From positions 62,001 to 126,000 of the forward strand of contig NZ_JAENIQ020000004.1 of NCBI RefSeq assembly GCF_016595275.2: a stretch of DNA of 64,000 nt. The letters are read 5' to 3'. The notes beneath the pieces were generated by a model. That model was not told the DNA's origin. It did not search any database and worked only from the letters and a program-made list of their open reading frames with translations. This DNA is from Corynebacterium pygosceleis (GTDB lineage Bacteria; Actinomycetota; Actinomycetes; Mycobacteriales; Mycobacteriaceae). Positions 8,809 to 16,828 of this stretch are shown in pieces (position 1 is the first letter of the stretch; each line of letters starts with the position of its first letter). Both the position numbers and the translations under genes were made by a program.

Positions 8809-10386
8809 GTGTCCGATATCTTGACCAGCCTGCGGCTGTTCAGGTCCCGCCAGGGTCGTTTCGCGACGATCGACGAGGCCAAGGCCGCTCCACCACCCTC
8901 ACCCCTGGCGCCGATCGATCTCACCGATCCCGCCCAGGTCACCGGCGTCATGGATCTCGCCGCCCGGATCGGCGGCTATCTCCTGTACTCGGGGACCGGC
9001 AACCATGACACGCGGGTCCATGTCCACACCGTGTGCTCCGCGTACGGACTGCACTACGTGCACGTCGACATCACCTTCAACACGATCCAGCTGTTCACCC
9101 AGATCGGGACGACCAGCAAGATCCCGATCACGGTGTTCCGCGTCGTGCCCAAACTGGACCTCGACTTCTCCAAGCTCGCCGAGGTCGACCGTCTGATCCG
9201 GTCGATCCAGGCGGGTGCGACACCGCCCAACGTGGCGGAGCAGATCCTGAACGATCTGACGTCGATGCCCCCGCCGTACGGGTTCCGCACCGCGATCTTC
9301 GGGTGGGCGGGACTCGCGGCCGCCGTCGCCGTGCTGCTCGGCGGCGGGTGGCTGGTCTCCGTCATCTCGTTCCTCACCGCGCTGGTGATCATGGCCGGTC
9401 ACATCTGGCTGGAACGGAAGGGACTTCCGGAGTTCTACCGGAACATGTACGGCGGTTTCGTCGCGACGCTACCTGCCGCGATGACCTACAACTGGGCTCT
9501 GGAGAACGGAATCAATCTCGCGCCGGGACAGATCATCGCGTCGGGGATCATCGTGCTGCTCGCGGGTCTGACGCTGGTTCAGGCCATCCAGGACGGGATC
9601 ACCGGCGCCCCGGTGACGGCATCGGCCCGGTTCTTCCAGACCATCATGCTCACCGGCGGGATCATCGCGGGTGTCGCCATCGGCATCCAGGCGTCGACGG
9701 CGCTGGGTGTCACGTTGCCGCCGCTGGAGGCGACGGCACCGGTCAACTTCGCCTCCACCTCCGCGAAGGTCCTGGCGGGCGCCGCCGCATCGGCGGCGTT
9801 CGCGGTCGCTGCGTTCGCGGAGTGGCCGTCGGTGTGGATCTCGGGGCTGACGTCCCTGGCTGGGTCCGCGTGCTACTACTTCGTGCTCATTCCCCTCGGC
9901 ATGAGTCCCGTCGTCGGACTGGGCATCACCGCCACGATCATCGGTCTCGCCGGAGGTCTGCTCGCCCGGCGTTTCCTCATTCCGCCACTGATCACGGCGG
10001 TCGCGGGCATCACCCCCCTACTGCCGGGCCTGACGATCTACCGGGGCATGTACACCCTGCTCAACGAGCAGCTGGTCCAGGGGTTCGGGAACATGGCGCT
10101 GGCCCTGGCCATCGGGTCCTCCCTGGCCGCCGGAGTGGTGCTGGGCGAGTGGGTCGCGCGGAAACTGCGCCGTCCGCCGCCGCTGAACCGGTACACCAGT
10201 TTCGCCCGGCGCCGGGCCTCCTCCTTCCGGCACTCCCGCCCGGTGGCGCGGGTCGCACGGCGTACCGGATCCGCCGTCACGCGCCACCAGAACAAGGCAC
10301 GGAACGCGGTGCGAAACGCGAAGAACAGGAATCCGGGTGCCTCCGCCGGGCCGGAGGCTCCGGCGACTCCGGAGCGGCAGAGCTGA
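8809..10386 (+). CDS. thrE: Threonine/serine exporter ThrE
   Basis: A 525-residue inner-membrane exporter of L-threonine and L-serine. The N-terminal region contains the ThrE hallmark stretches A-K-A-A-P-P-P-S-P-L-A-P-I-D-L-T-D and E-V-D-R-L-I-R-S-I-Q-A-G-A-T-P-P, nearly identical to what I recall of the C. glutamicum protein. About ten membrane segments follow, with the motifs P-V-T-A-S-A-R-F-F and L-A-R-R-F-L-I-P-P-L-I. The GTG at 8809 is used because GGAGGA lies 12 bases upstream; an upstream in-frame ATG lies inside the tRNA. The basic C-terminal tail is typical. A possible -10 (TAAGCT, 8742-8747) is weak. Confidence 0.93.
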   Translation: MSDILTSLRLFRSRQGRFATIDEAKAAPPPSPLAPIDLTDPAQVTGVMDLAARIGGYLLYSGTGNHDTRVHVHTVCSAYGLHYVHVDITFNTIQLFTQIGTTSKIPITVFRVVPKLDLDFSKLAEVDRLIRSIQAGATPPNVAEQILNDLTSMPPPYGFRTAIFGWAGLAAAVAVLLGGGWLVSVISFLTALVIMAGHIWLERKGLPEFYRNMYGGFVATLPAAMTYNWALENGINLAPGQIIASGIIVLLAGLTLVQAIQDGITGAPVTASARFFQTIMLTGGIIAGVAIGIQASTALGVTLPPLEATAPVNFASTSAKVLAGAAASAAFAVAAFAEWPSVWISGLTSLAGSACYYFVLIPLGMSPVVGLGITATIIGLAGGLLARRFLIPPLITAVAGITPLLPGLTIYRGMYTLLNEQLVQGFGNMALALAIGSSLAAGVVLGEWVARKLRRPPPLNRYTSFARRRASSFRHSRPVARVARRTGSAVTRHQNKARNAVRNAKNRNPGASAGPEAPATPERQS

Positions 10387-10486
10387 GGGAACCGGTTCCC
10401 ACCGGGTCCGGCATGTTCGTGGCGGTGACGTGGCGTAGGATGATCGGTGCGCAGCCCAGCCCCAGCCGACGATTCCAGGAGGATCA

Positions 10487-10867
10487 GTGCCGCCCAAGGT
10501 CACAGACACCCGCACCACCAACGCCGAGTCGCTGCACACCGTGGAGGAGAACACCGCGAAGGCGGCCCGCCGGATAGTCGCGACCTACTCCACCGATTTC
10601 TTCGACTGTGTCACGCTCGCGTCGATGCTCGGAGTCGCGCCCGAGGGCCTGAACTACCGCAAGATCGCCGCTGAGCACGCGGAGGCGGCGGAGGCGGAGT
10701 CCGCCAAGGGGCGTAAGGGCACCAGAAAGACGACGAAGAAGACCACGAAGAAGACCACCGCCAAGAAGACCACGGCGAAGAAGACCACCAAGAAAACCAC
10801 GAAGAAGACCACCGCCAAGAAGACCGCGGCGAAGAAGACGACCAAGAAAACCACGAAGAAGGCCTGA
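10487..10867 (+). CDS. Small protein with Lys/Thr-repeat tail
   Basis: A 126-residue protein with two parts. Residues 1-80 look folded (Y-S-T-D-F-F-D-C-V-T-L-A-S-M-L-G-V near the middle). Residues 80-126 are almost only Lys, Thr and Ala in K-K-T-T-K-K units, like tails of histone H1 or actinobacterial nucleoid proteins. It would be strongly basic, so nucleic acid or polyphosphate/cell-wall binding is plausible, but no function is assigned. The GTG follows AGGAGG by four bases. It lies between thrE and otsA, as does a hypothetical gene in C. glutamicum (recalled), and its stop is two bases before the otsA start, so the two are probably one operon. Confidence 0.75.
   Translation: MPPKVTDTRTTNAESLHTVEENTAKAARRIVATYSTDFFDCVTLASMLGVAPEGLNYRKIAAEHAEAAEAESAKGRKGTRKTTKKTTKKTTAKKTTAKKTTKKTTKKTTAKKTAAKKTTKKTTKKA
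10726..10863 (+). repeat. In-gene AAG/ACC codon repeat
   Basis: About 138 bases built from AAGAAGACCACC-type units encode the Lys/Thr tail. Such a tract can change length by slippage in multiples of three, so tail length may vary between strains. Confidence 0.7.
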
Positions 10868-10869
10868 CG

Positions 10870-12351
10870 GTGAGCGTCGTGCCACGGTCGGCTCAGACAC
10901 CGGTGACGGGCGGCAACGACTTCGTCGTCGTGGCGAACAGGTTGCCCGTCGACGTCACCGTCAATCCGGACGGAACCCGGAGTTTCACCCCGAGTCCGGG
11001 CGGGCTCGTCACCGCGCTCAGTCCGGTCCTGGAACGGAACGCCGGTTGCTGGGTCGGCTGGCCCGGAACCGTCGACGGCGGCATGGACCCCTTCCGCACG
11101 GATTCCGGGATACTCCTGCATCCCGTGACGCTGACCGCCACGGACTACGAGGAGTTCTACGAAGGTTTCTCCAACGCCACGCTCTGGCCGCTCTACCACG
11201 ATCTCATCGTTCCCCCCACCTACGACCGCTCCTGGTGGGAGACCTACCGCGAGGTCAACTACACCTTCGCCCGTGAGGTCGCCTCCGTGGCCGCCGAAGG
11301 TGCGACGGTGTGGGTGCAGGACTACCAGCTCCAGCTCGTCCCCGGCATTCTCCGGCAGCTGCGCCCGGATCTGACGATCGGTTTCTTCCTGCACATCCCG
11401 TTCCCCCCTGCGGAGCTGTTCCGCCAGCTGCCCTGGCGCGAGGAGATCGTCCGTGGACTGCTGGGGGCCGACGTCATCGGTTTCCACCTGCCCGAGAACG
11501 CAGACAATTTCCTCACCCTGGCCCGCTCCGTCGCCGGCACCACCGGTTCACACACCGGCCAGCCGGACACCCTCACGGTGGAGGGCCGTGCCTCGGTGAG
11601 GCGGGTCTCCGCGCACATCACCGCACCCGACGGGCGTCGCGTGGGTGTCGCCGCGTTCCCCATCTCGATCGACACCGCCGCCGTGGTCGACACCGCCGGT
11701 CGGGTCGACGCCGCCGACATCCGGCGGCGCCTCGGGGACCCCGTGACGATGATCCTCGGTGTGGATCGACTCGACTACACGAAGGGCATCCTGCAACGGC
11801 TGACCGCCTACGAGGAACTGCTGGAGTCCGGTGCCCTCGATCCACGTACCTCGGTGCTGTTGCAGATCGCCACCCCGTCACGGGAAAGGCTGGAACACTA
11901 CCGGCGCACCCGGGCGCGCGTGGAGGAGGCCGTCGGCCGGATCAACGGACGCTTCGCGGAGGTCGGACGCCCCGTCGTCCACTACCTGCACCGTTCCCTG
12001 GACAAACGGCAGCTCTTCGGCTGCTATGTCGCGGCGGATGTCATGCTCGTGACTCCGTTCAAGGACGGGATGAACCTCGTCGCCAAGGAATACGTGGCCT
12101 GCCACGGTGACGGCACCGGTGCACTGGTGCTCAGTGAGTTCGCCGGCTCCGCCACCGAACTCAACCGGGCCTTCCTCTGCAACCCGCACGACGGGGATTC
12201 GGTGAAACGCCAGCTGATGACGGCGGTCACCATGCTGAGTGACGGTCCGGACGATGCCCGGGAGCGGATGCTCTCCATGTACCGCCAGGTCGTCGACCAC
12301 GATGTCGATCTGTGGGCCCGTTCCTTCCTCGACGCACTGAGGGAGCACTGA
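10870..12351 (+). CDS. otsA: Trehalose-6-phosphate synthase
   Basis: A 493-residue GT20 glycosyltransferase that makes trehalose-6-phosphate from UDP- (or GDP-) glucose and glucose-6-phosphate. The family motifs are present: N-R-L-P-V near the start, W-P-G-T-V-D-G-G-M-D, W-V-Q-D-Y-Q-L, G-V-D-R-L-D-Y-T-K-G-I near residue 297 and F-K-D-G-M-N-L-V-A-K-E-Y near residue 397. The start GTG at 10870 is two bases after the preceding stop. With otsB two genes downstream it forms the OtsAB route to trehalose, needed for osmoprotection and for mycolic-acid trehalose esters in this group. Confidence 0.95.
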   Translation: MSVVPRSAQTPVTGGNDFVVVANRLPVDVTVNPDGTRSFTPSPGGLVTALSPVLERNAGCWVGWPGTVDGGMDPFRTDSGILLHPVTLTATDYEEFYEGFSNATLWPLYHDLIVPPTYDRSWWETYREVNYTFAREVASVAAEGATVWVQDYQLQLVPGILRQLRPDLTIGFFLHIPFPPAELFRQLPWREEIVRGLLGADVIGFHLPENADNFLTLARSVAGTTGSHTGQPDTLTVEGRASVRRVSAHITAPDGRRVGVAAFPISIDTAAVVDTAGRVDAADIRRRLGDPVTMILGVDRLDYTKGILQRLTAYEELLESGALDPRTSVLLQIATPSRERLEHYRRTRARVEEAVGRINGRFAEVGRPVVHYLHRSLDKRQLFGCYVAADVMLVTPFKDGMNLVAKEYVACHGDGTGALVLSEFAGSATELNRAFLCNPHDGDSVKRQLMTAVTMLSDGPDDARERMLSMYRQVVDHDVDLWARSFLDALREH

Positions 12352-12842
12352 TGGGCACACGTTTCCGCGCACCGGCGGCGGCCACCGCCCTCGCGGCGAT
12401 CCTCCTCACCGGGTGCACCCAGGGCCAGGCTCCGGTGGTTTCCTCGAACTGGCAGGTCACCAACGTCTACACCGATGCGGAGCACCCGAGTGTCCTGCCC
12501 GACGGTCTCGCCGGGCGCACACATCTCGCGTTCGGCGACAGCACCGTCGCCGGGGACACGGGCTGCTCCCCGTTCACCGGTGCCGTGGACTTCCTGGACG
12601 GCAACGGTGAGCGGGTCGCCGCGACGGACACCACCGCCGCCACGTTCGTGTTCCGGGATCTGACGGTCCGGGGAGACGGCGGCTGCGAAGGTGCCGAGCT
12701 GTACTTCCACGATGCCCTCCTGGAGATTCTGCGCGCCGGTGAACTCCGCGTCTCCCGGCCCCAGGACGGTGAACTCCTGCTCACCGATGCCACGGACACC
12801 GGCGTCGACAAGCGGGGGCTGCGCCTGACCACCTCGAGCTGA
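12351..12842 (+). CDS. Putative lipoprotein between otsA and otsB
   Basis: A 163-residue secreted lipoprotein. The signal peptide ends in lipobox L-L-T-G-C (Cys about residue 22). The mature part includes L-A-G-R-T-H-L-A-F-G-D-S-T and T-G-C-S-P-F-T-G-A-V, reminiscent of META/HslJ-type small domains, with two cysteines that could pair; this resemblance is weak. Its ATG overlaps the otsA stop by one base, so it is translated with otsA. A lipoprotein at this place is also recalled in C. glutamicum. Function is unknown. Confidence 0.8.
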   Translation: MGTRFRAPAAATALAAILLTGCTQGQAPVVSSNWQVTNVYTDAEHPSVLPDGLAGRTHLAFGDSTVAGDTGCSPFTGAVDFLDGNGERVAATDTTAATFVFRDLTVRGDGGCEGAELYFHDALLEILRAGELRVSRPQDGELLLTDATDTGVDKRGLRLTTSS

Positions 12843-12867
12843 GCGGTCCGACGTACCATCGGAAGGC

Positions 12868-13629
12868 ATGGACGACACCAGCCTCGACAGTATCCTCGAC
12901 TCACTCTCCCGAGTTCCCCGACTTCTCGTCATCTCCGACTTCGACGGCACCATCGCAGAGCTCCAGGATGATCCGGAGACCGTGCCCGTCAACAGGGACT
13001 CCGTCACCGCGCTCGAGACTCTGGGGGGCCTCCCGGACACCGGAGCCGTGATTCTCTCCGGTCGTGATCTGGCCACTCTCCGCCGCCTGGCCGGAGCCGG
13101 CGCGGCCGTCGACCTCGTCGGCAGTCACGGAGCGGAGAGCACCGGTGACACGGTCGCCCCGACCGTCGAACAACGGCGCCGCCTCGATGCGGTGACGGAG
13201 CTGCTCGAACCACTGGTCGACGGGTGCCCCGGTGCGGCCGTGGAGGTGAAGCCCCTCCACCGCGTGCTGCACACGAGAAGGGTCCCGGACCGGGAGGCGG
13301 GCGAACGGCTGCTCCGCCGCGCCGTGGAACTGTGCCCCGAGGGGCTGCACGTGTCCACGGGCAAATGCATCGTCGAGTTCTCCGCGGTCTCCGTCGACAA
13401 GGGAACCTGGATCAGCGGCGCGAGGGAACGGGGCGGGTGGGACGCGATCGTGTTCCTCGGTGACGATGTCACCGACGAGAACGGTTTCGGGGTTCTGGGC
13501 GACGGTGATCTGGGGATCAAGGTCGGCGACGGCCCGACGGCCGCCGGGCACCGGGTCGCCGACACCGACGGGGTGTGCGCCGTACTCGGGCGCCTCGCGG
13601 AGGCCCGCTCCGCGTACCTCGACCGCTGA
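12868..13629 (+). CDS. otsB: Trehalose-6-phosphate phosphatase
   Basis: A 253-residue HAD-superfamily phosphatase that converts trehalose-6-phosphate to trehalose. HAD motif I is D-F-D-G-T (Asp24 nucleophile, Asp26 acid/base), motif II is I-L-S-G-R-D near residue 64, and motif IV is L-G-D-D-V-T-D-E near residue 197. Length is normal for actinobacterial OtsB. GGAAGG is directly upstream of the ATG; a TACCAT box 14 bases upstream could give it its own promoter. Confidence 0.93.
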   Translation: MDDTSLDSILDSLSRVPRLLVISDFDGTIAELQDDPETVPVNRDSVTALETLGGLPDTGAVILSGRDLATLRRLAGAGAAVDLVGSHGAESTGDTVAPTVEQRRRLDAVTELLEPLVDGCPGAAVEVKPLHRVLHTRRVPDREAGERLLRRAVELCPEGLHVSTGKCIVEFSAVSVDKGTWISGARERGGWDAIVFLGDDVTDENGFGVLGDGDLGIKVGDGPTAAGHRVADTDGVCAVLGRLAEARSAYLDR

Positions 13630-13640
13630 GCGCCTCCGCG

Positions 13641-14762
13641 TCAGCGACCGTCGGGGGGAGCGGTGACGGTCCCGCCCGGGCGGAGTTCCGTGTCGAGGAG
13701 CTCGCGGAGGGGTTCCACCGGAGGGGCCCCCTCGTCCGAGAGACGCTCCTCGATGAGCCGGAAGAGCATTCGTCCGGCGGCCGCCCCCTTCTCCCGGTTC
13801 GGTTGGATCACGGTGGTCAGATCCCTGGCCACGGCGGTGACGATGCCGTCGAATCCCGTGACCGACAGCTGATCCGGGACGGAGATCCCGCGCGCGGCAC
13901 AGTAGTCGAGGACACCGAGTGCCATGGAGTCCGTCGTGCAGAGCACCGCGGTGAGATCCGGATGCCCCTCCAGAAGTTCCCGGGCGGCGTCGACGTTGTT
14001 GGCACGGTCGTTGATGTGACGCTCGATGACAGGGACGGTGCCCGGGTCAATTCCGGCGGAGGAGAAGACGTCGAGGGCTCCGAGCACCCGGGAACGCTGC
14101 ACATGCAGACCGGCGGTCCGCAGACGTCCGGGGGACACCGGCCCGTCGTTCTTGCGGCGGTCCAGCCGGATGGACAGGATCCCCACCCTGCGGTGGCCTG
14201 CGTCGATGAGGGCGCGTGCGGCGGGGGCGATCGCCGCGCGATCGTCGATCCCGACGAACGGGAGACCCAGTTCATCGGCCGGCTGGTCGCAGATGACCAG
14301 GGGGAGACGGCGGTTCCGCGCGGCCTGGAGGTAGGGGTCGTCGGCGGCGACGGAGTAGACGACGAAGCCGTCTATCACGGGTTGATTGACCAGTTGGGCG
14401 GCGGCGGTGACGTCGACGGAACTGTCCGGACCGACCGGGACCAGGGTGAGACAGGTGTTGCCGCCGTAGGAGGCCTCCGCCATCCCGGCGAGAAAATCGA
14501 CCGAGGCGAGGTCCTCGAACGCGTAGGTCAGGTGCTCGGTCAGGAGCACACCGATGGCCCCGGCGCGGCGCGTCCGCAGTGACCGGGCCGTGGGGTGCGG
14601 TCCCGGGTAGCCGCGCTGTTCCGCGGTGGCGAGGATCTTCTCCCGCAGGGCTGCGGACAACTGTTCCGGGCGGTTGTAGGCGTTGGAGACGGTTGTTCTC
14701 GACACTCCGAGTTCGGCGGCCAGAGACGCGAGCGTACCGCGCTGCCGATTACGTTTTGCCAT
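13641..14762 (-). CDS. LacI family transcriptional regulator
   Basis: A 373-residue repressor. The N-terminal helix-turn-helix is canonical: L-A-S-L-A-A-E-L-G-V-S-R-T-T-V-S-N-A-Y-N-R-P (residues 11-32), followed by a hinge with R-S-L-R-T-R-R-A-G-A-I-G-V and a periplasmic-binding-protein-like effector domain. The gene faces away from the metal importer and converges on otsB with an 11-base gap. A -10 box TAGGTT lies at 14769-14774, six bases before the ATG, so translation is probably leaderless. The effector is not evident; a LacI gene between otsB and a metal ABC operon is also recalled in C. glutamicum. Confidence 0.88.
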   Translation of the reverse strand: MAKRNRQRGTLASLAAELGVSRTTVSNAYNRPEQLSAALREKILATAEQRGYPGPHPTARSLRTRRAGAIGVLLTEHLTYAFEDLASVDFLAGMAEASYGGNTCLTLVPVGPDSSVDVTAAAQLVNQPVIDGFVVYSVAADDPYLQAARNRRLPLVICDQPADELGLPFVGIDDRAAIAPAARALIDAGHRRVGILSIRLDRRKNDGPVSPGRLRTAGLHVQRSRVLGALDVFSSAGIDPGTVPVIERHINDRANNVDAARELLEGHPDLTAVLCTTDSMALGVLDYCAARGISVPDQLSVTGFDGIVTAVARDLTTVIQPNREKGAAAGRMLFRLIEERLSDEGAPPVEPLRELLDTELRPGGTVTAPPDGR

Positions 14763-14841
14763 GTAGAAAACCTAGCATTCCCGGTTCCACGGTGTCCGAC
14801 GTGCGCCCCGCACCGACAACTCATTCAGACAAAGATAAACT

Positions 14842-14856
14842 TGACAAAGGTTATCA
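14842..14856 (+). promoter_or_regulatory. Candidate Zur-type operator before the metal importer
   Basis: A 15-bp imperfect palindrome, TGAcAAaggTTaTCA, lies 20 bases before the start of the metal-binding lipoprotein gene in a locally AT-rich stretch. TTGACA at 14841-14846 overlaps it. Fur-family zinc regulators bind sites of this shape; assignment to Zur is inferred from the genes controlled. Confidence 0.45.
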
Positions 14857-14876
14857 TTTGGCTGAAACTGGGTTTC

Positions 14877-15965
14877 ATGATCAACAGTAGTCTCCGTCCC
14901 CTCCTCCGCAATCTCCGGAACCACCCCGCCCGGACCGCGGGTGCGACACTCTTCGCCACCGGCATGGTCATGGCCACCGCCGGTTGCGCTCCGGGGAACG
15001 AGAACCCCTCCCCCGAACCGGCGGCACCGGCAGAGAAGTCCGGCGAAACCACGGCCGCAGACAGCGGCGACAAGCTCAGCATCGTGACCTCGACCCAGGT
15101 GTGGTCCGACGTCGCCGGCATGGTCGTCTCGGACCAGGACGCCGACATCCGGGCCATCATCGTCGGCGACGCCGCCGACCCCCACTCCTTCGAGCCGACC
15201 GCAGCCGACATGGCGCTGGCCAAGAAAGCCGACCTGATCGTCGTCGGTGGTGGCGGATACGACTCCTGGCTGTACCGCAACATGGACGAATCAATCATCG
15301 TCCACGCACTCCCCCTCACGGTGCACGACCACGGGCACGACCATGAGCACGGTGACGAGCACGGACACGACCACGACCACGGTGACGAGCACGATCACGA
15401 CCATGAGCACGGGCACGACCACGGTGACGAGCATGATCACGGGCACGGCGAACTCGTGAACGAGCACATCTGGTACGACCCGCACGCCGTCGAGGAGGTC
15501 GGCACCGAACTCGCCGAGCGGGTCTCCGCACTGCGCCCCGATGCGAAGGTCGACACCGGCAGACTCAAGGAGAAGCTCTCCGCACTCGAGAGCGAGATGG
15601 ACTCCATCCCGGCGGTTCGTGTCGCCCAGACCGAACCCATCGCGGACTACATCGTGGAGCACTCCCCCCTGACCGAGGCCACCCCCGAGGGCTACCGGAC
15701 CGCCACGCTCAAGGAATCCGAGCCCTCCGCCGCCGACTACGCCGCATTCACCGAATCCCTGAAGAAGGGCGAGATCGACGTCCTGGTGTTCAACCCGCAG
15801 ACCGCCACCGACGCGACCGAACGCCTCCGCGACGAGGCACTCGGCCTCGGCATCCCCGTGGTCGAGGTCTTCGAGACCCCGTCCCGCACGGAGAACTTCT
15901 TCGACTTCTTCAACGGTGCGGTCGAACGTCTCAAGGCCGGTGCCCAGCAGGTCAAGAAGAACTGA
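14877..15965 (+). CDS. Zinc/manganese ABC transporter substrate-binding lipoprotein (ZnuA-like)
   Basis: A 362-residue cluster 9 (TroA/ZnuA) binding protein. The signal ends at Cys37 (A-T-A-G-C). Conserved metal-site pieces are D-P-H-S-F-E-P-T near residue 102 and H-I-W-Y-D-P-H-A-V near residue 197. Between them residues 151-192 form a loop of His, Asp, Glu and Gly (repeats of H-D-H-G and H-E-H-G), as in zinc-specific ZnuA proteins. The ATG at 14877 is chosen to start the signal peptide. It heads a three-gene importer with the ATPase and permease downstream. Confidence 0.92.
   Translation: MINSSLRPLLRNLRNHPARTAGATLFATGMVMATAGCAPGNENPSPEPAAPAEKSGETTAADSGDKLSIVTSTQVWSDVAGMVVSDQDADIRAIIVGDAADPHSFEPTAADMALAKKADLIVVGGGGYDSWLYRNMDESIIVHALPLTVHDHGHDHEHGDEHGHDHDHGDEHDHDHEHGHDHGDEHDHGHGELVNEHIWYDPHAVEEVGTELAERVSALRPDAKVDTGRLKEKLSALESEMDSIPAVRVAQTEPIADYIVEHSPLTEATPEGYRTATLKESEPSAADYAAFTESLKKGEIDVLVFNPQTATDATERLRDEALGLGIPVVEVFETPSRTENFFDFFNGAVERLKAGAQQVKKN
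15325..15450 (+). repeat. His-rich coding repeat in the binding-protein gene
   Basis: Imperfect repeats of CACGACCACGG- and GACGAGCACGG-type units encode the His/Asp/Glu-rich metal-chelating loop. It is a coding repeat, not a CRISPR or mobile element. Confidence 0.8.
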
Positions 15966-15995
15966 TCCGGTTCCGGCACCCGCCGTTCCCCCTGT

Positions 15996-16032
15996 AGCCT
16001 TCCGTACGGAGCCCTCTTCCGCACGGAAGGCT
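15996..16032 (+). other. Stem-loop between metal binding-protein gene and ATPase gene
   Basis: A 10-bp stem AGCCTTCCGT/ACGGAAGGCT (15996-16005 with 16023-16032) in the 119-base gap. No T-run follows. It is likely a partial terminator or message-stabilising structure that raises the binding protein relative to the ABC subunits. Confidence 0.5.
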
Positions 16033-16084
16033 CAACTGTTGTCCGGGTCCCCGTCCCGGCCTCCGACCAGAAAGAACCACGATC

Positions 16085-16786
16085 ATGGTCCTCACGTTCA
16101 CCGATGCAGCCGTCGATCCCCTTTTCACGGGGTTGGACATGACGGTCGAACCCGGCGAGTTCCTGGCGGTCCTGGGTCCCAACGGTGCCGGGAAATCGAC
16201 CCTCCTGCACACCGTCACCGGAACCCGCGGGCTCACCCACGGCAGGGTCACCGTGAACGCGCGCACCGGATTCATCCCCCAGCAGAGGATGTTCTCCCCG
16301 GATCTGCCGCTCCGCGCCCGGGACCTGGTGAACCTCTCGGCGGCACACGGCGTGTTCCGGAACCGGCGGGCCCGGCGCGGCGTCGTCGATGAACTGCTCG
16401 CCGAGGTGGGGGCCACCGGTATCGCGGACCGACGTGTGGGCAGCCTGTCCGGTGGCCAGCAGCAGCTGGTGCGCCAGGCGCAGGCACTGGCCGATGATCC
16501 CGAACTGCTGCTCTGCGACGAACCCCTGCTCTCCCTCGACATGGGTGTGCAGCGTCGTACCGTGGAACTCATCGACCGTCGACGTCGGGAGGCCGGGACG
16601 GCGGTCGTTTTCGTGACCCACTCCATCAACCCTGTCCTGCGGGTCGTCGACAGGGTGCTCTATCTCGGCCCGTACGGACACGTCCTCGGTGACGTGTCCG
16701 AGGTGATGCGCTCCGAGACGCTCTCCGAACTCTACGGCACCCGTGTGGAGGTCGCGGAGGTCAACGGTCGTCTCATCGTCATCTGA
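16085..16786 (+). CDS. Zinc/manganese ABC transporter ATP-binding protein
   Basis: A 233-residue ABC ATPase that powers the metal importer. Walker A is G-P-N-G-A-G-K-S-T (31-39), the signature is L-S-G-G-Q-Q-Q-L near residue 121, and Walker B is L-L-L-C-D-E-P-L-L-S-L-D near 140, with the switch histidine in F-V-T-H-S. The binding-protein gene precedes it and the permease gene follows 42 bases downstream. No strong Shine-Dalgarno is seen; AGAAAGAA is the best candidate. Confidence 0.92.
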   Translation: MVLTFTDAAVDPLFTGLDMTVEPGEFLAVLGPNGAGKSTLLHTVTGTRGLTHGRVTVNARTGFIPQQRMFSPDLPLRARDLVNLSAAHGVFRNRRARRGVVDELLAEVGATGIADRRVGSLSGGQQQLVRQAQALADDPELLLCDEPLLSLDMGVQRRTVELIDRRRREAGTAVVFVTHSINPVLRVVDRVLYLGPYGHVLGDVSEVMRSETLSELYGTRVEVAEVNGRLIVI

Positions 16787-16828
16787 CCGGTCCCCGCCGA
16801 TCCGCCCCACCGACCCCGAGGAACAACC

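Noticed and set aside
15325..15450. Short regular repeats resembling an array
   Set aside because: They encode the His-rich loop of a binding protein in frame; no spacer-repeat structure, so not CRISPR.
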